Source: Akkermansiaceae bacterium (GTDB lineage Bacteria; Verrucomicrobiota; Verrucomicrobiia; Verrucomicrobiales; Akkermansiaceae). Taken from it: a DNA stretch of 64,000 bases. The stretch covers positions 1 to 64,000 of the forward strand of contig JAHCBC010000007.1 of the NCBI GenBank assembly GCA_019634595.1, in the 5' to 3' direction. The stretch's first letter is position 1, and every line of letters starts with the position of its first letter. The notes under the pieces are model-generated. The model did not search any database and was not told the origin of the DNA. It saw nothing but the letters and a program-made list of their open reading frames with translations. This document shows, in pieces, positions 18,108-26,508 of this stretch. The translations under genes were made by a program, and so were the position numbers.

Positions 18108-21100
18108 TTATTTCTTGGTGTCCTCTTCGTCGTCGATGCTGTGGTTCAGGATGAACTGCAGGTCGTCGAGGCCGAGGTTGGAGGCGAAGCCTTCGTCGCC
18201 GAGCACGTTGGTGACGAGCTGGGTCTTCTGGTGCTGGAGGATGCGGATCTTCTCCTCCACCGTGTCGCGGGTGAGCAGGCGGTAGGCGATGACCTTGTTC
18301 TTCTGGCCGATCCGGTGCGTACGGTCGATGGCCTGGTTCTCCACCGCCGGGTTCCACCATGGGTCATAGAGGATGACGTAGGATGCGGAGGTCAGGTTCA
18401 GTCCGGCGCCACCGGCTTTCAGGGAAAGCATGAAGACGGATGGATCCTTGGTCGTCTGGAAGCGTTCGATCTCGCCCTTCCGGTCCTTGGTCTGGCCGGT
18501 GAGGTAGTGGTAGGGGCGGCCTTCCAGTTCGAGGCGGGCCTTGATGAGGTCCAGCATCGAGACGAACTGGGAGAAGACGAGCACTTTGTGGCCTTCCTCG
18601 TGGAGCTGGTCCAGGAGATAGAAGAGGGATTCCATCTTCGCGGATTCCTCCTTGAGGTACTTCGGATCGATGAGGCCCGGGTGACAGCAGATCTGGCGGA
18701 GGCGCATGAGGCCTTGCAGGATCGCGAAGGAGTTCTTCTTCACCGCTTCATCGGAGTCGAGTCCCAGAAGGGCTTTCTGGATCCGCTTGAGCTCCGCCTT
18801 GTAGAGTTCGAGCTGGACGTTCTCCATCTTGGAATAGACCTCTTCCTCGGTCCGCGGCGGGAGATCCTGTGCCACCTGGAGCTTCGTCCGGCGGAGAAGG
18901 AACGGTCGGAGGCGGGAAGCGAGGCGGGTCTGGGAAAGGGGATCCTTCCGTTTGTCGAACCGTTTCTTGAAGTAGGCCCGGGAGCCGAGGACGCCCGGCA
19001 TGGCGAAGGCCATGAGCGACCACATGTCCAGCAGGCGGTTCTCGATGGGCGTTCCGGTGAGGACGAGGCGGTTCTGGGAATCCAGTTCCCGTGCGGCTTT
19101 CGCCGCCTTGGAGTCCGGGTTCTTGATCTGCTGGCCTTCGTCGAGGATGGTGGTGAGCCACTTCACTTCGTTCAGCAGATCACCGCAGACACGGAGCTGG
19201 GCGTAGTTGAGGACGAGGATGTCGATCTCGTTCTGGATCTCGTTGACGTCGATGTCCTCGCGGTTCTTGAGGATCTTGACGCGGAGCTGAGGGGTGAATT
19301 TCCCGGCCTCGCTGTGCCAGACGTCCAGAACGGACTTGGGACAGACCACCAGGGCGGGTTTCTTCATGCCCTTCTGGCGGACATTTTCCTCGAACAGCCA
19401 GAGCAGGTAGGTGAGGGACTGGATGGTTTTGCCGAGACCCATGTCATCCGCGAGGATGCCGCCGAAGTTGTTCGTCGCGAGATAAGCGAGGAACTTGAAC
19501 CCGTCGATCTGATAGGGGCGCAGGGTGGCGTTGAGGCCATCTGGTACGTCCGGGTTGACCTCGAGCTGGATGTCGCCGGCGCGGTTCTTGATGCGCTCCC
19601 ATGCCTTCGGGTCGAAGACCTCGGCCGCTTTCGGATCGGCGAGCTGCAGGGCGTGCATGCGGTGGGTTTCCCCGGAAAGGTCGAACGGGTCGAGGCCCAG
19701 GCGGGTGACCGCCTCGCGTTGGTCCGCGTCCAGCTTGATTTCGAGGCGCATCCACGAGCCGTCCTCCATGCGGACGTAGCCTCCGCGGGCGGCGACGAGC
19801 TGGCGGATCTGCGCCTTGGAAAGATTGACGCCCTGGACGTCGATGACGATGCGCAGGTCGAACCAGTCGATGTCCTGGCCGACGACCTCGAACCGCACCG
19901 CGGCGGTGACCGGGTCCGCGAGGATGGACCTCAGGCGGAGGTCGATGTCGAGATCGACATTCTCCGGCATCGCCTTGATCCATTCGGCAAATTTCTCCGG
20001 GAACTGCTTCGTGATGCGGGATTTGAAGGAAAGCAGCTTCTCATCGTAGGTGAGGCCCATCTCGTCGAGGATGGACGGCACCGGATAAAGGTCTTCGCGG
20101 GCGAAGCGCAGGAGCTGCTTGCCTTTGAGCGGCTGTTGCTCGACCAGCTCCCAGCCTTCCTTCGTCAGGCGTTCGGTGCGGCGGCCTTTCGACTCGATGG
20201 CCTGCACGTCGATGACGAGGTGCTCGGTCTCCGCTGCGGTCAGGCCGGCGACCAGCTTCATCTCGAAGCGTGGCTTCAGCTCCAGGTCCACCACGCGCTT
20301 GACGAGGGACTCCGGAAGGGAGGCACCGATCTTGCGGAGGAACTCCACGCCTTCCAGCGAGTCGATCACCCGCTTGGGGATGAGGTAGCGGGGCATGACT
20401 TCCGTTTCCTCCAGCCAGCGTGGCGGGCCGGGGAAGACGGTTTCATCGGACTGATAGAGTTCCTTGCGTCCCGGCAGCAGGCGGACGGAGTGGGAGACAT
20501 TCTCCCCGGCGGCGGTGACCAGTTGGAGGGCGAAGGATTTCGGATCGTAGGGATCGTCCTCGCAGACCCACTTGAGCGCTTCGGTGACGACCTTGAAATC
20601 CTTGTCGTCGAGGTTGACGATGTAGCCCTTCAGCGCGGGCTGGCGGAAGATCCGGTTCATGAACCGGCAGGCTTCCTCCTGGTCGAAGTCGAGCGTGGTG
20701 TCGCCCAGCTTGCGGACGTAGGAAAGGAAATGCTCCCACAGCGTCTGGCTGGAGGAGTCCATGAGGAGCGCCGCTTCATGGTGGAGGGAGACGTAGTGCT
20801 CGATCTCGTTTTTCTCGCGGAGCTGGACCCATACGTTCGCCTTCTTCTCGCGGACTTCCAGGCGGGCTTCGTTGATGGTGGCCACCAGCCGGAACTCGAC
20901 ATCCAGCGGGGCTTCCTGCGGCGGACGCTCGTTGACCTGTTCGATGCGGTCATACCAGGCGGCGACTTCGCGCTCCTGTTCCCAGTCCGCCATTTTCTTC
21001 TGAACGTGGCCGAGGTCGGTGATCACGCTCATGAACTCCGGGTAGGGGAGCTTCTTCTTGTAGAAGGCGTAGGCGATGTAGTTCCAGAACTCCAGGATGT

Positions 21101-21608
21101 CGCCGGGCGGCATCGGCCACAGTTCCAGCGGCTCGTAGGTGGTGATCTCCCAGCGCGGGGTGATGCGGACCATGTCGTGGTCGTGCAGCTCGCCTTCGAT
21201 CACATAGCGCCGGTAGCGTTTCTCGATCTTGGTGACGAAGTCCGCCTCCTTGTCATCCAGCTCGCGGCCGAGCTTCTCCTCGATGATGTCGAGGATGGGG
21301 GTATCGTCGAACTCGTTGGGGGATTCCGGCAGGTCTTCGCCGCGGTGCATCCGCTCCATCATGGTGGCGTACTGGCAGGCACCGGAGACGATGTCATCTT
21401 CCGCGGTACAGGACCCGAACCAACGGTTACCCTGGAGGCGGAGGCTGGTGCGGAAGGTGCCGGTTTCGTCTTCGACGCGGCCCTGGATGAAAAGGTGATT
21501 TCCGAAAATTTGGGTGACGGCACCGTCCTTTTGAAGCATTTCACCGCGTTTGCGGGCCTCCTCGGGGAAGCTGTTCAGGAAGTTCAGTGTGGCTCTGTCT
21601 GGATTCAT
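18108..21608 (-). CDS. SNF2/Swi2-family DNA helicase (RapA-like)
   Basis: A 1166-residue double-stranded DNA translocase. The first 600 residues are a poorly conserved region with a possible degenerate SWIM-like zinc segment at about 65-90. The ATPase core starts at about 720: ADDMGLGKTIQSLTYL is the Walker A motif. DEGQ (in ILDEGQQIKN) replaces the usual DEAH. TGTPIENRL is motif III. The C-terminal half has LSLKAGGAGLNLT and DRTHRIGQKNKVIAYR, motifs V and VI. It probably remodels transcription or repair complexes; the exact role is unknown. Two hairpins precede its start. Confidence 0.93.
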   Translation of the reverse strand: MNPDRATLNFLNSFPEEARKRGEMLQKDGAVTQIFGNHLFIQGRVEDETGTFRTSLRLQGNRWFGSCTAEDDIVSGACQYATMMERMHRGEDLPESPNEFDDTPILDIIEEKLGRELDDKEADFVTKIEKRYRRYVIEGELHDHDMVRITPRWEITTYEPLELWPMPPGDILEFWNYIAYAFYKKKLPYPEFMSVITDLGHVQKKMADWEQEREVAAWYDRIEQVNERPPQEAPLDVEFRLVATINEARLEVREKKANVWVQLREKNEIEHYVSLHHEAALLMDSSSQTLWEHFLSYVRKLGDTTLDFDQEEACRFMNRIFRQPALKGYIVNLDDKDFKVVTEALKWVCEDDPYDPKSFALQLVTAAGENVSHSVRLLPGRKELYQSDETVFPGPPRWLEETEVMPRYLIPKRVIDSLEGVEFLRKIGASLPESLVKRVVDLELKPRFEMKLVAGLTAAETEHLVIDVQAIESKGRRTERLTKEGWELVEQQPLKGKQLLRFAREDLYPVPSILDEMGLTYDEKLLSFKSRITKQFPEKFAEWIKAMPENVDLDIDLRLRSILADPVTAAVRFEVVGQDIDWFDLRIVIDVQGVNLSKAQIRQLVAARGGYVRMEDGSWMRLEIKLDADQREAVTRLGLDPFDLSGETHRMHALQLADPKAAEVFDPKAWERIKNRAGDIQLEVNPDVPDGLNATLRPYQIDGFKFLAYLATNNFGGILADDMGLGKTIQSLTYLLWLFEENVRQKGMKKPALVVCPKSVLDVWHSEAGKFTPQLRVKILKNREDIDVNEIQNEIDILVLNYAQLRVCGDLLNEVKWLTTILDEGQQIKNPDSKAAKAARELDSQNRLVLTGTPIENRLLDMWSLMAFAMPGVLGSRAYFKKRFDKRKDPLSQTRLASRLRPFLLRRTKLQVAQDLPPRTEEEVYSKMENVQLELYKAELKRIQKALLGLDSDEAVKKNSFAILQGLMRLRQICCHPGLIDPKYLKEESAKMESLFYLLDQLHEEGHKVLVFSQFVSMLDLIKARLELEGRPYHYLTGQTKDRKGEIERFQTTKDPSVFMLSLKAGGAGLNLTSASYVILYDPWWNPAVENQAIDRTHRIGQKNKVIAYRLLTRDTVEEKIRILQHQKTQLVTNVLGDEGFASNLGLDDLQFILNHSIDDEEDTKK

Positions 21609-21629
21609 CGTGTGATGGATAAAATGGCT

Positions 21630-21656
21630 CCGGGATGAGCTGTATCACCATCCCGG
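21630..21656 (-). terminator. Hairpin 5' of the SNF2 gene
   Basis: CCGGGATG at 21630-21637 pairs perfectly with CATCCCGG at 21649-21656 around an 11-base loop. In the minus direction it is followed by a weakly T-rich tract (AGCCATTTTATCC). It is 22 bases upstream of the SNF2 start and downstream of the metal operon's last gene, so it could end or attenuate operon transcription. Confidence 0.5.
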
Positions 21657-21691
21657 TACAAGCGGTGGGGGCGCAGCATACTGCACGGCCT

Positions 21692-21720
21692 TTCATTCAA
21701 TCAACAAAAACTTGAATGAA
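21692..21720. repeat. AT-rich inverted repeat after the metal operon
   Basis: TTCATTCAA at 21692-21700 and TTGAATGAA at 21712-21720 form a perfect 9-base inverted repeat around an 11-base loop. It begins 10 bases past the stop of the last metal-transport gene. It may be a terminator or an operator for the SNF2 gene. Confidence 0.45.
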
Positions 21721-21730
21721 CGCGAAATGC

Positions 21731-22603
21731 TCAGAACCGAAGCTTGAAACGGAAAAATGAGCCGATGAAAAGCACTCCTCCTGTTAGGATGATCGCCGCG
21801 CCGAGGTTGCAGTTGGCCCAGGTGGCCAGATAGATGCCACCGATGGAGGAGAGCACGGCGTGGAGGATCACCCCGGTGAGGACGCCCGGCAGACGCTTGG
21901 ACACCAGCAGCGCGGAGGCGGCGGGCAGCACCAGCAGGGCGACCGACATGACCGCTCCGACCGTCTGGAAAGCGGCCACCACCACGGCGGCGGTGGCACC
22001 GAGGAGCATCGACTGGGACCGGGCCGGGGCCTGGTCGGTCAGCTTTGAAAGCACCGGATCGAACGAAGTCGCCAGCAGGCGGTGGTAGAGCAGGGTGATG
22101 AAAAGGATGGCTCCCGCGGCGGCGGCTCCCGATGTCAGCGTGATATTGGGGACGTCCAGATTGAGAAACCGTGTGGTCTCCCCGTGAATGGCGGTTTCCA
22201 GGTTTCCGAAAAGCACGCAGTCCGGATCCAGATCCACCTTTCCCGCAAATTGGCGGAGCAGCAGCACGCCGATGGAGAACATGGCGGTGAACACCACCCC
22301 GGTGGCGGCGTCCTCGCGGACCCCCGCCTTGCGGTGGAAAAACTCGATCACCATCACCGTGAGCCAGCCGGAGAACGCCGCGCCGAGGATGATCCACGGG
22401 GAGTCCAGCGTGCCGGACACCAGGAAGCCGATGACGATGCCCGGCAGCACGCTGTGGCTGATGGCATCCCCGGTCAGGGACATCCTCCGCAGGACCAGGA
22501 AGGCACCGGGCAGGCCGCAGGCGATGGCGGTGAAGGCGGCGGTGACGGCCAACCAGAGGATGGTCGGGGACTGCCACGGGTCGGTCCAGAAAGACAGGTT
22601 CAT
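21731..22603 (-). CDS. Metal ABC transporter permease (YtgD/ZnuB-like)
   Basis: A 290-residue membrane permease of the ABC-3 family that moves divalent metal (Zn, Mn or Fe) across the inner membrane. It has about eight hydrophobic segments. The family pattern FLVLRRMSLTGDAISHSVLPGI is at about residues 35-56. The start overlaps the stop of the fused permease-repressor gene by four bases (ATGA). In the matching chlamydial operon this position holds ytgD, the second permease. It is the last gene of the operon and is followed by a perfect inverted repeat. Confidence 0.92.
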   Translation of the reverse strand: MNLSFWTDPWQSPTILWLAVTAAFTAIACGLPGAFLVLRRMSLTGDAISHSVLPGIVIGFLVSGTLDSPWIILGAAFSGWLTVMVIEFFHRKAGVREDAATGVVFTAMFSIGVLLLRQFAGKVDLDPDCVLFGNLETAIHGETTRFLNLDVPNITLTSGAAAAGAILFITLLYHRLLATSFDPVLSKLTDQAPARSQSMLLGATAAVVVAAFQTVGAVMSVALLVLPAASALLVSKRLPGVLTGVILHAVLSSIGGIYLATWANCNLGAAIILTGGVLFIGSFFRFKLRF

Positions 22604-23868
22604 GGTCGCGCCTCCTTTCCGTCATCTTCCGCAGGGATGCGGCTGCCGTGCGGGTCCAGCTCCTGCCGCCCGAGCCGTTCCTCCAGCCGGCGGCGGCCTT
22701 CCTCATCCAGCCAGTGTTCCGCCCGCTCGGCGGATTCGTGGACGTGGTCCGGCTTGTAGGATGCCCGCTCCGTCAGATAGCGCTCCCACAGGCGGTGGGC
22801 GCGCACCAGGCTGGCGGCGAACTTCCGGCCGGACCGGGTGAGGGATACCTTGTATTCGCTGACCTCCACCCATCCCGAGGAGGTGAGCTTGCGGAGGGCG
22901 GCCGCGACATTTCCCGGGATCGCCTGGCGGAACTCGGCTGTGGGCAGCGCGACATCCTTGCCCACCACTTCCTCCCGCTGCCACAGGCGTTTCAGCATAT
23001 CCTCACCCACGATGCGGATGCGCTCCCGGCGCCTGCGCAGCAGGGTGGGCACCCATCCGGAGCGTTTGCCGAAAAGGGTGGCACCGAGAAAGATCGCGGT
23101 CACGGACAGCGCCATCAGCGGGCCGGTCGGCAGGCCGCCGCCTTGGGCGGAAATCGTGACGCCGGACACACCGCCCGCCGCTCCGAAGATGCAGGAAAGC
23201 AGCGCGGTCCGTGGGAGGGAGGCCGTGCAGAACCGCGCCGCCGCCGCAGGGGTGACCAGCATGGCCGTCACCAGCACCACGCCCACCGCCTGCATGGCGA
23301 TGACGATGACGATGGTCAGCAACAGGAAAAACCCGATCTCGATCCATTTCACCGGCAGCCCCATCAGACGGGAGAAGGCCGGATCGAACGAAACGATGCC
23401 CAGCACCCGGAACAGGAGTGGCAGCAGGACCGCCGTGAACAGCGTGACCACGGTCAGCAGGATCAGGTCGTTGCGGTCGATCGCCGCCACCTGTCCATAG
23501 AGGAATGCCTGCACCCCGGCGGGCTGCAGCTTGGAGATCATTGCGATGCCGAAGGCGAAGAACACCGACAACACCAGTGCCAGCGCGGCATCACCCTTCA
23601 GCTTCGTGTGGCGGAGGATGGCGGTCAGCGTCAGCGTGCCGATGACACCGGCCGCGACGGCACAACCGAGGACAACCAGCGGATTCCTCGTGGTGCTCCA
23701 TGCCAGACCGGCGACGATGCCCGGCAGCACGGCGTGCGAGATCATGTCTCCCGTCAGCGCCATCCGGCGCACGACCACAAAGGTCCCGAGTAGTCCGGAA
23801 ACCACGCCCAGCAGCAGGGCGGCGATCACCGCCGAGGAGATCGCCGCGACCGTGAACGCCATGGTCAT
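22600..23868 (-). CDS. Metal permease fused to a DtxR/MntR-type repressor (YtgCR-like)
   Basis: A 422-residue fusion. Residues 1-275 are an ABC-3 metal permease (VVRRMALTGDMISHAVLPGI near 32-51, about eight membrane segments). Residues 280-412 are a metalloregulator: a winged helix near 285-345, then the DtxR-type metal-binding and dimerisation helices. VRAHRLWE (His358, Glu362) and HVHESAERAEH (His377, Glu381, Glu384, His385) hold the ligands. The DtxR Cys position is Glu, as in MntR. ELDPHGSRIP ends the domain. The chlamydial YtgCR has this architecture, and there the repressor is released by cleavage. Linked by ATGA overlaps to both neighbours. Confidence 0.93.
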   Translation of the reverse strand: MTMAFTVAAISSAVIAALLLGVVSGLLGTFVVVRRMALTGDMISHAVLPGIVAGLAWSTTRNPLVVLGCAVAAGVIGTLTLTAILRHTKLKGDAALALVLSVFFAFGIAMISKLQPAGVQAFLYGQVAAIDRNDLILLTVVTLFTAVLLPLLFRVLGIVSFDPAFSRLMGLPVKWIEIGFFLLLTIVIVIAMQAVGVVLVTAMLVTPAAAARFCTASLPRTALLSCIFGAAGGVSGVTISAQGGGLPTGPLMALSVTAIFLGATLFGKRSGWVPTLLRRRRERIRIVGEDMLKRLWQREEVVGKDVALPTAEFRQAIPGNVAAALRKLTSSGWVEVSEYKVSLTRSGRKFAASLVRAHRLWERYLTERASYKPDHVHESAERAEHWLDEEGRRRLEERLGRQELDPHGSRIPAEDDGKEARP

Positions 23869-24641
23869 GGAGCCTTGCCTCCTTCTCCGCGTGCGGCGCG
23901 GTTGGAAATCTCACTGAGCATCGTCAGCTTTCCGCCGTAGGTCTGGTTGAGGATCTCCGGCACGAAGACCTCTGTCGTCGGACCATGGGCGACCACATGG
24001 CCGTTGAGCAGCAGAAGCCGGTCGAAATAACGCTCCGCCGTCTGGAGGTCATGGTGGACGACGATGACCGTCTTTCCCTCATCCCGGAGTCCATGGAGCA
24101 GCGAGACGATGGTGCGCTCCGTGGCGATGTCCACTCCGGCGAACGGTTCATCCATCAGATAGATCTCCGCCTGCTGGGCGAGCGCCCGTGCAAGGAAGGT
24201 CCGCTGCTGCTGGCCGCCGCTGAGTTCGCCGATCTGGCGTCCCGCGAGGTCCGCGATGCCGGTCTGCTCCAGCGCCTCCCGTGCCCGCGCCTTCTCCGCC
24301 TTTCCGGGTCGTCCGAACCAGCCGAGCTTCGCATACGTCCCCATCAGCGCCACATCCGCCACGGTCACCGGGAAATCCCAATCCACCGACTCCCGCTGCG
24401 GCACGTAGCCGATACGGCCCAGCACCTGGTCCAGCGGCTTGCCCAGCAGTTTCACCCACCCGGTGTCCGGCTTCACCACATCCATGATGGCCTTCAGCAG
24501 GGTGGACTTTCCGGCCCCGTTGGGACCCATGATACCGGTCAGAGAACCATAGGGGATCTCCACGTCCACACCATGCAGCACGGGCTTCCCCCGGTAGGAG
24601 ACGGACAGGTCGTGGGTTTCCAGGGCCGGATTGCTTTTCAT
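23865..24641 (-). CDS. Metal ABC transporter ATP-binding protein (YtgB/ZnuC-like)
   Basis: A 258-residue ATPase that powers the two permeases. Walker A is GPNGAGKST, the Q-loop follows in YVPQRESVDWDFPVTV, the signature is LSGGQQQR and Walker B ends in YLMDEPF. The H-loop His is in IVVHHDL. The QRESVDWDFPV segment is typical of Mn/Zn/Fe uptake ATPases. The ATG at 24641 (MKSNPALE) is chosen over a longer frame reaching 24692 because it leaves one base to the stop of the outer-membrane protein gene. Its stop overlaps the start of the fusion gene. Confidence 0.95.
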   Translation of the reverse strand: MKSNPALETHDLSVSYRGKPVLHGVDVEIPYGSLTGIMGPNGAGKSTLLKAIMDVVKPDTGWVKLLGKPLDQVLGRIGYVPQRESVDWDFPVTVADVALMGTYAKLGWFGRPGKAEKARAREALEQTGIADLAGRQIGELSGGQQQRTFLARALAQQAEIYLMDEPFAGVDIATERTIVSLLHGLRDEGKTVIVVHHDLQTAERYFDRLLLLNGHVVAHGPTTEVFVPEILNQTYGGKLTMLSEISNRAARGEGGKAP

Positions 24642-24642
24642 G

Positions 24643-25401
24643 TCAGAAACGGAAGGTGACGCCTTGGGCGACGGAGAAGTCCTCCGCAGCATCGTTCAGG
24701 CCGACTCCGACGGCAATATCCCATTGGAGGTTTTCCGTGGATGCCCAGGTGAGTCCCACGTTCCCGGTGGCTTCATAGTCACCGTCACCCGCAACCCCCA
24801 CATACTCGATGAACAGGCCCAGCTTTTCCGTGAGGGAGACGCCCAGCACGGCGGAGTGGAGGAAATCCCACTCGTATTCGCCGCTGTCGCCTTCCCATAC
24901 CCGCGCCGCCTCGACCTGGAAGCCAAGGCCGAGCCGTTCCGTCAGCTCGATGGAGACGGGGAAGATCACTCCGCCTTCCCACTCGCCGCTGCTGACGGCG
25001 GTCTGGGAGGGGATGGAAACATAGGGCATCAGCGCACCGGCGGTTTTGCCTCCGTCATTTCCCCAGAGGTTGTGTTTCAGCCGCAGTTCGATGTCGCCGA
25101 AGCCTTCGCTCGTTTCACCATCGGCCTGCTCGTGGATCCATGGACGCAGGACAAGCTGGAGGTCGCTCGAAGCGGTCAGGCCCGCCTTGAGGTTCATCTC
25201 GCCGAGCGTCCATGTTTCGTCGGAGCCATCCTTGCCGAAGGCCCACACGCTGGACTCCACCTGGAACCTTCCGGCCTCCACGGTGATCGGGCTTTCCGTG
25301 GTGTCCGGCCGGTCGGCGGAGAGTTCGCGCTGGAACTCCGCGGCGTGGAGGGTAGGGAGAAGGAGAGGGAAAAGGAACAGTGGTTTCATGGTGGTGATCA
25401 T
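24643..25401 (-). CDS. Outer-membrane beta-barrel protein (transporter/phenol_MetA_deg-like)
   Basis: A 252-residue exported protein. A signal peptide is followed by ELSADRPDTTESPITVEAGRFQVE, the hallmark of the PF13557 barrel family, and the chain ends in an aromatic residue (VTFRF) as outer-membrane barrels do. It lies between the binding-protein gene and the ATPase gene, a position with no counterpart in the chlamydial operon. It may give metal a route across the outer membrane. The start at 25401 overlaps the previous stop as ATGA; an ATG at 25389 is also possible. Confidence 0.8.
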   Translation of the reverse strand: MITTMKPLFLFPLLLPTLHAAEFQRELSADRPDTTESPITVEAGRFQVESSVWAFGKDGSDETWTLGEMNLKAGLTASSDLQLVLRPWIHEQADGETSEGFGDIELRLKHNLWGNDGGKTAGALMPYVSIPSQTAVSSGEWEGGVIFPVSIELTERLGLGFQVEAARVWEGDSGEYEWDFLHSAVLGVSLTEKLGLFIEYVGVAGDGDYEATGNVGLTWASTENLQWDIAVGVGLNDAAEDFSVAQGVTFRF

Positions 25402-26336
25402 TTCAGGCCCTTCACGACGGAGTTGATGTTGTGCTTCACCATGCCGATGTAGGTGCCCTTGTCGTAGGTCTCACCGTCCACGGTTGCCGTGTCACCCGGC
25501 GCGCCCAGCGCGTCGGAAAACAGGGGTTGGTCGGACACTGCCACACCGGCCTCTGCGGCGACGGCGGAGATGCCTTTCTCATTGATGGAGGTTTCCGCGA
25601 ACACGGTCTTCACTCCCTGGCTGCGCAGGTATTCCACCAGTTTGCTGCGGTCTTTCAGGCCCGCCTCTGCGGTGGTGGAGACGCCTTGGAGTCCCCGCAC
25701 CTCGAAGCCGAACGCGCGGCCGAAGTAGAAGAAAGCGTCATGGCTCGTCACCAGGATCCGCTTTTCCCGGGGGATCGTGGAGATCTTCTCCTTTGCCCAT
25801 GCGGACAGCTCGTCGAGCTGCTTTTTGTAAGCTTCACCGTTCGCCTGATAGGCCGCCGCGCCATCCGGGTCCGCCTTGGTGATCGCGGCCACAGCGGTAT
25901 CGACCGTCTGTTTCCACAGCAGGGGATCACCCCAAACGTGCGGGTCCTTTGTTCCCTCGAAGTCTTCCTGCGGGGAAAGCAGGCTGGCCGGATCGATCCC
26001 ATCGGTCACCGCGACCACATTTCGGCCGCGCTTTGCCATCGCCTCCAGCGTGGTCTGGAAGCGGCCTTCCAGGTGCAGGCCGCCATAGAGCACGACGTCC
26101 GCCTTCTCCAGCAGGTTCGTGTCGGCCAGCTTCGGCACATAGTTGTGGGGATCCACACCCGGTCCCATCAGCCCGCGCACCTCGACGCGGTCGCCTCCGA
26201 TGACCTTCGCCAGGTCCGCGACCATGGTGGTGGTCGCCGCGACCACCGGCTTTCCGCTCCTGGCGGTTTCCGACTTCGTGCAGGAGACAGCCAGCAGAGC
26301 GCCGGCCATCAACATCAATGGTTTCATGAACATCAT
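25398..26336 (-). CDS. Metal ABC transporter substrate-binding lipoprotein (YtgA/ZnuA/MntA-like)
   Basis: A 312-residue cluster-9 (TroA-type) binding protein. A lipoprotein signal ends at SC (AVSCTKSE). The metal ligands of this family can be placed: His in DPHNY, His in DPHVWGDP, Glu in VFAETSIN and Asp in LFSDALG. This His, His, Glu, Asp set fits Mn or Fe-type members more than the three-His Zn type, and there is no long His-rich loop. First gene of the operon. Several ATGs lie at the start (26336, 26333, 26327). A promoter and palindrome lie upstream. Confidence 0.92.
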   Translation of the reverse strand: MMFMKPLMLMAGALLAVSCTKSETARSGKPVVAATTTMVADLAKVIGGDRVEVRGLMGPGVDPHNYVPKLADTNLLEKADVVLYGGLHLEGRFQTTLEAMAKRGRNVVAVTDGIDPASLLSPQEDFEGTKDPHVWGDPLLWKQTVDTAVAAITKADPDGAAAYQANGEAYKKQLDELSAWAKEKISTIPREKRILVTSHDAFFYFGRAFGFEVRGLQGVSTTAEAGLKDRSKLVEYLRSQGVKTVFAETSINEKGISAVAAEAGVAVSDQPLFSDALGAPGDTATVDGETYDKGTYIGMVKHNINSVVKGLK

Positions 26337-26379
26337 GGACGGACCCTAACAACAATCGGATCACTCGCAACTGAAAAAA

Positions 26380-26393
26380 TTAGCTTATGCTAA
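26380..26393. promoter_or_regulatory. Putative operator palindrome of the metal operon
   Basis: TTAGC at 26380-26384 and GCTAA at 26389-26393 form a perfect inverted repeat with a four-base spacer (TTAT on the plus strand). It lies directly downstream of the predicted minus-strand -10 box, so it covers the likely transcription start, and is about 44 bases from the first gene. The spacing and symmetry suit a dimeric repressor, and the operon encodes a DtxR/MntR-type domain. Binding is an inference. Confidence 0.6.
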
Positions 26394-26398
26394 AATTG

Positions 26399-26427
26399 AT
26401 TGTAATGGATAAATGATCGGTTGTCAG
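26399..26427 (-). promoter_or_regulatory. Predicted sigma-70 promoter of the metal operon
   Basis: On the minus strand CTGACA (26422-26427) and TACAAT (26399-26404) are separated by 17 bases, close to the consensus. The putative operator starts six bases downstream. The nearby AT-rich sequence is unusual in this GC-rich window. Confidence 0.65.
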
Positions 26428-26452
26428 ATTGACCTGCCTGAAAACAGCAAGG

Positions 26453-26472
26453 CCGCGCCGTAAATGGCGCGG
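26453..26472 (-). terminator. Terminator hairpin after the TonB receptor gene
   Basis: CCGCGCC at 26453-26459 pairs perfectly with GGCGCGG at 26466-26472 around a six-base loop. On the minus strand it is followed by CCTTGCTGTTTTC. It lies between the TonB receptor gene and the promoter of the metal operon, so it probably separates the two transcripts. Confidence 0.65.
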
Positions 26473-26508
26473 ACGGAACGCGGGGAGCAGTTCGGGATCA
26501 GGCTCCCA

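Noticed and set aside
18141-21638. A 1165-codon plus-strand frame opposite the SNF2 gene
   Set aside because: The minus strand has all helicase motifs in order. The plus frame shows no motif or signal and is a shadow.
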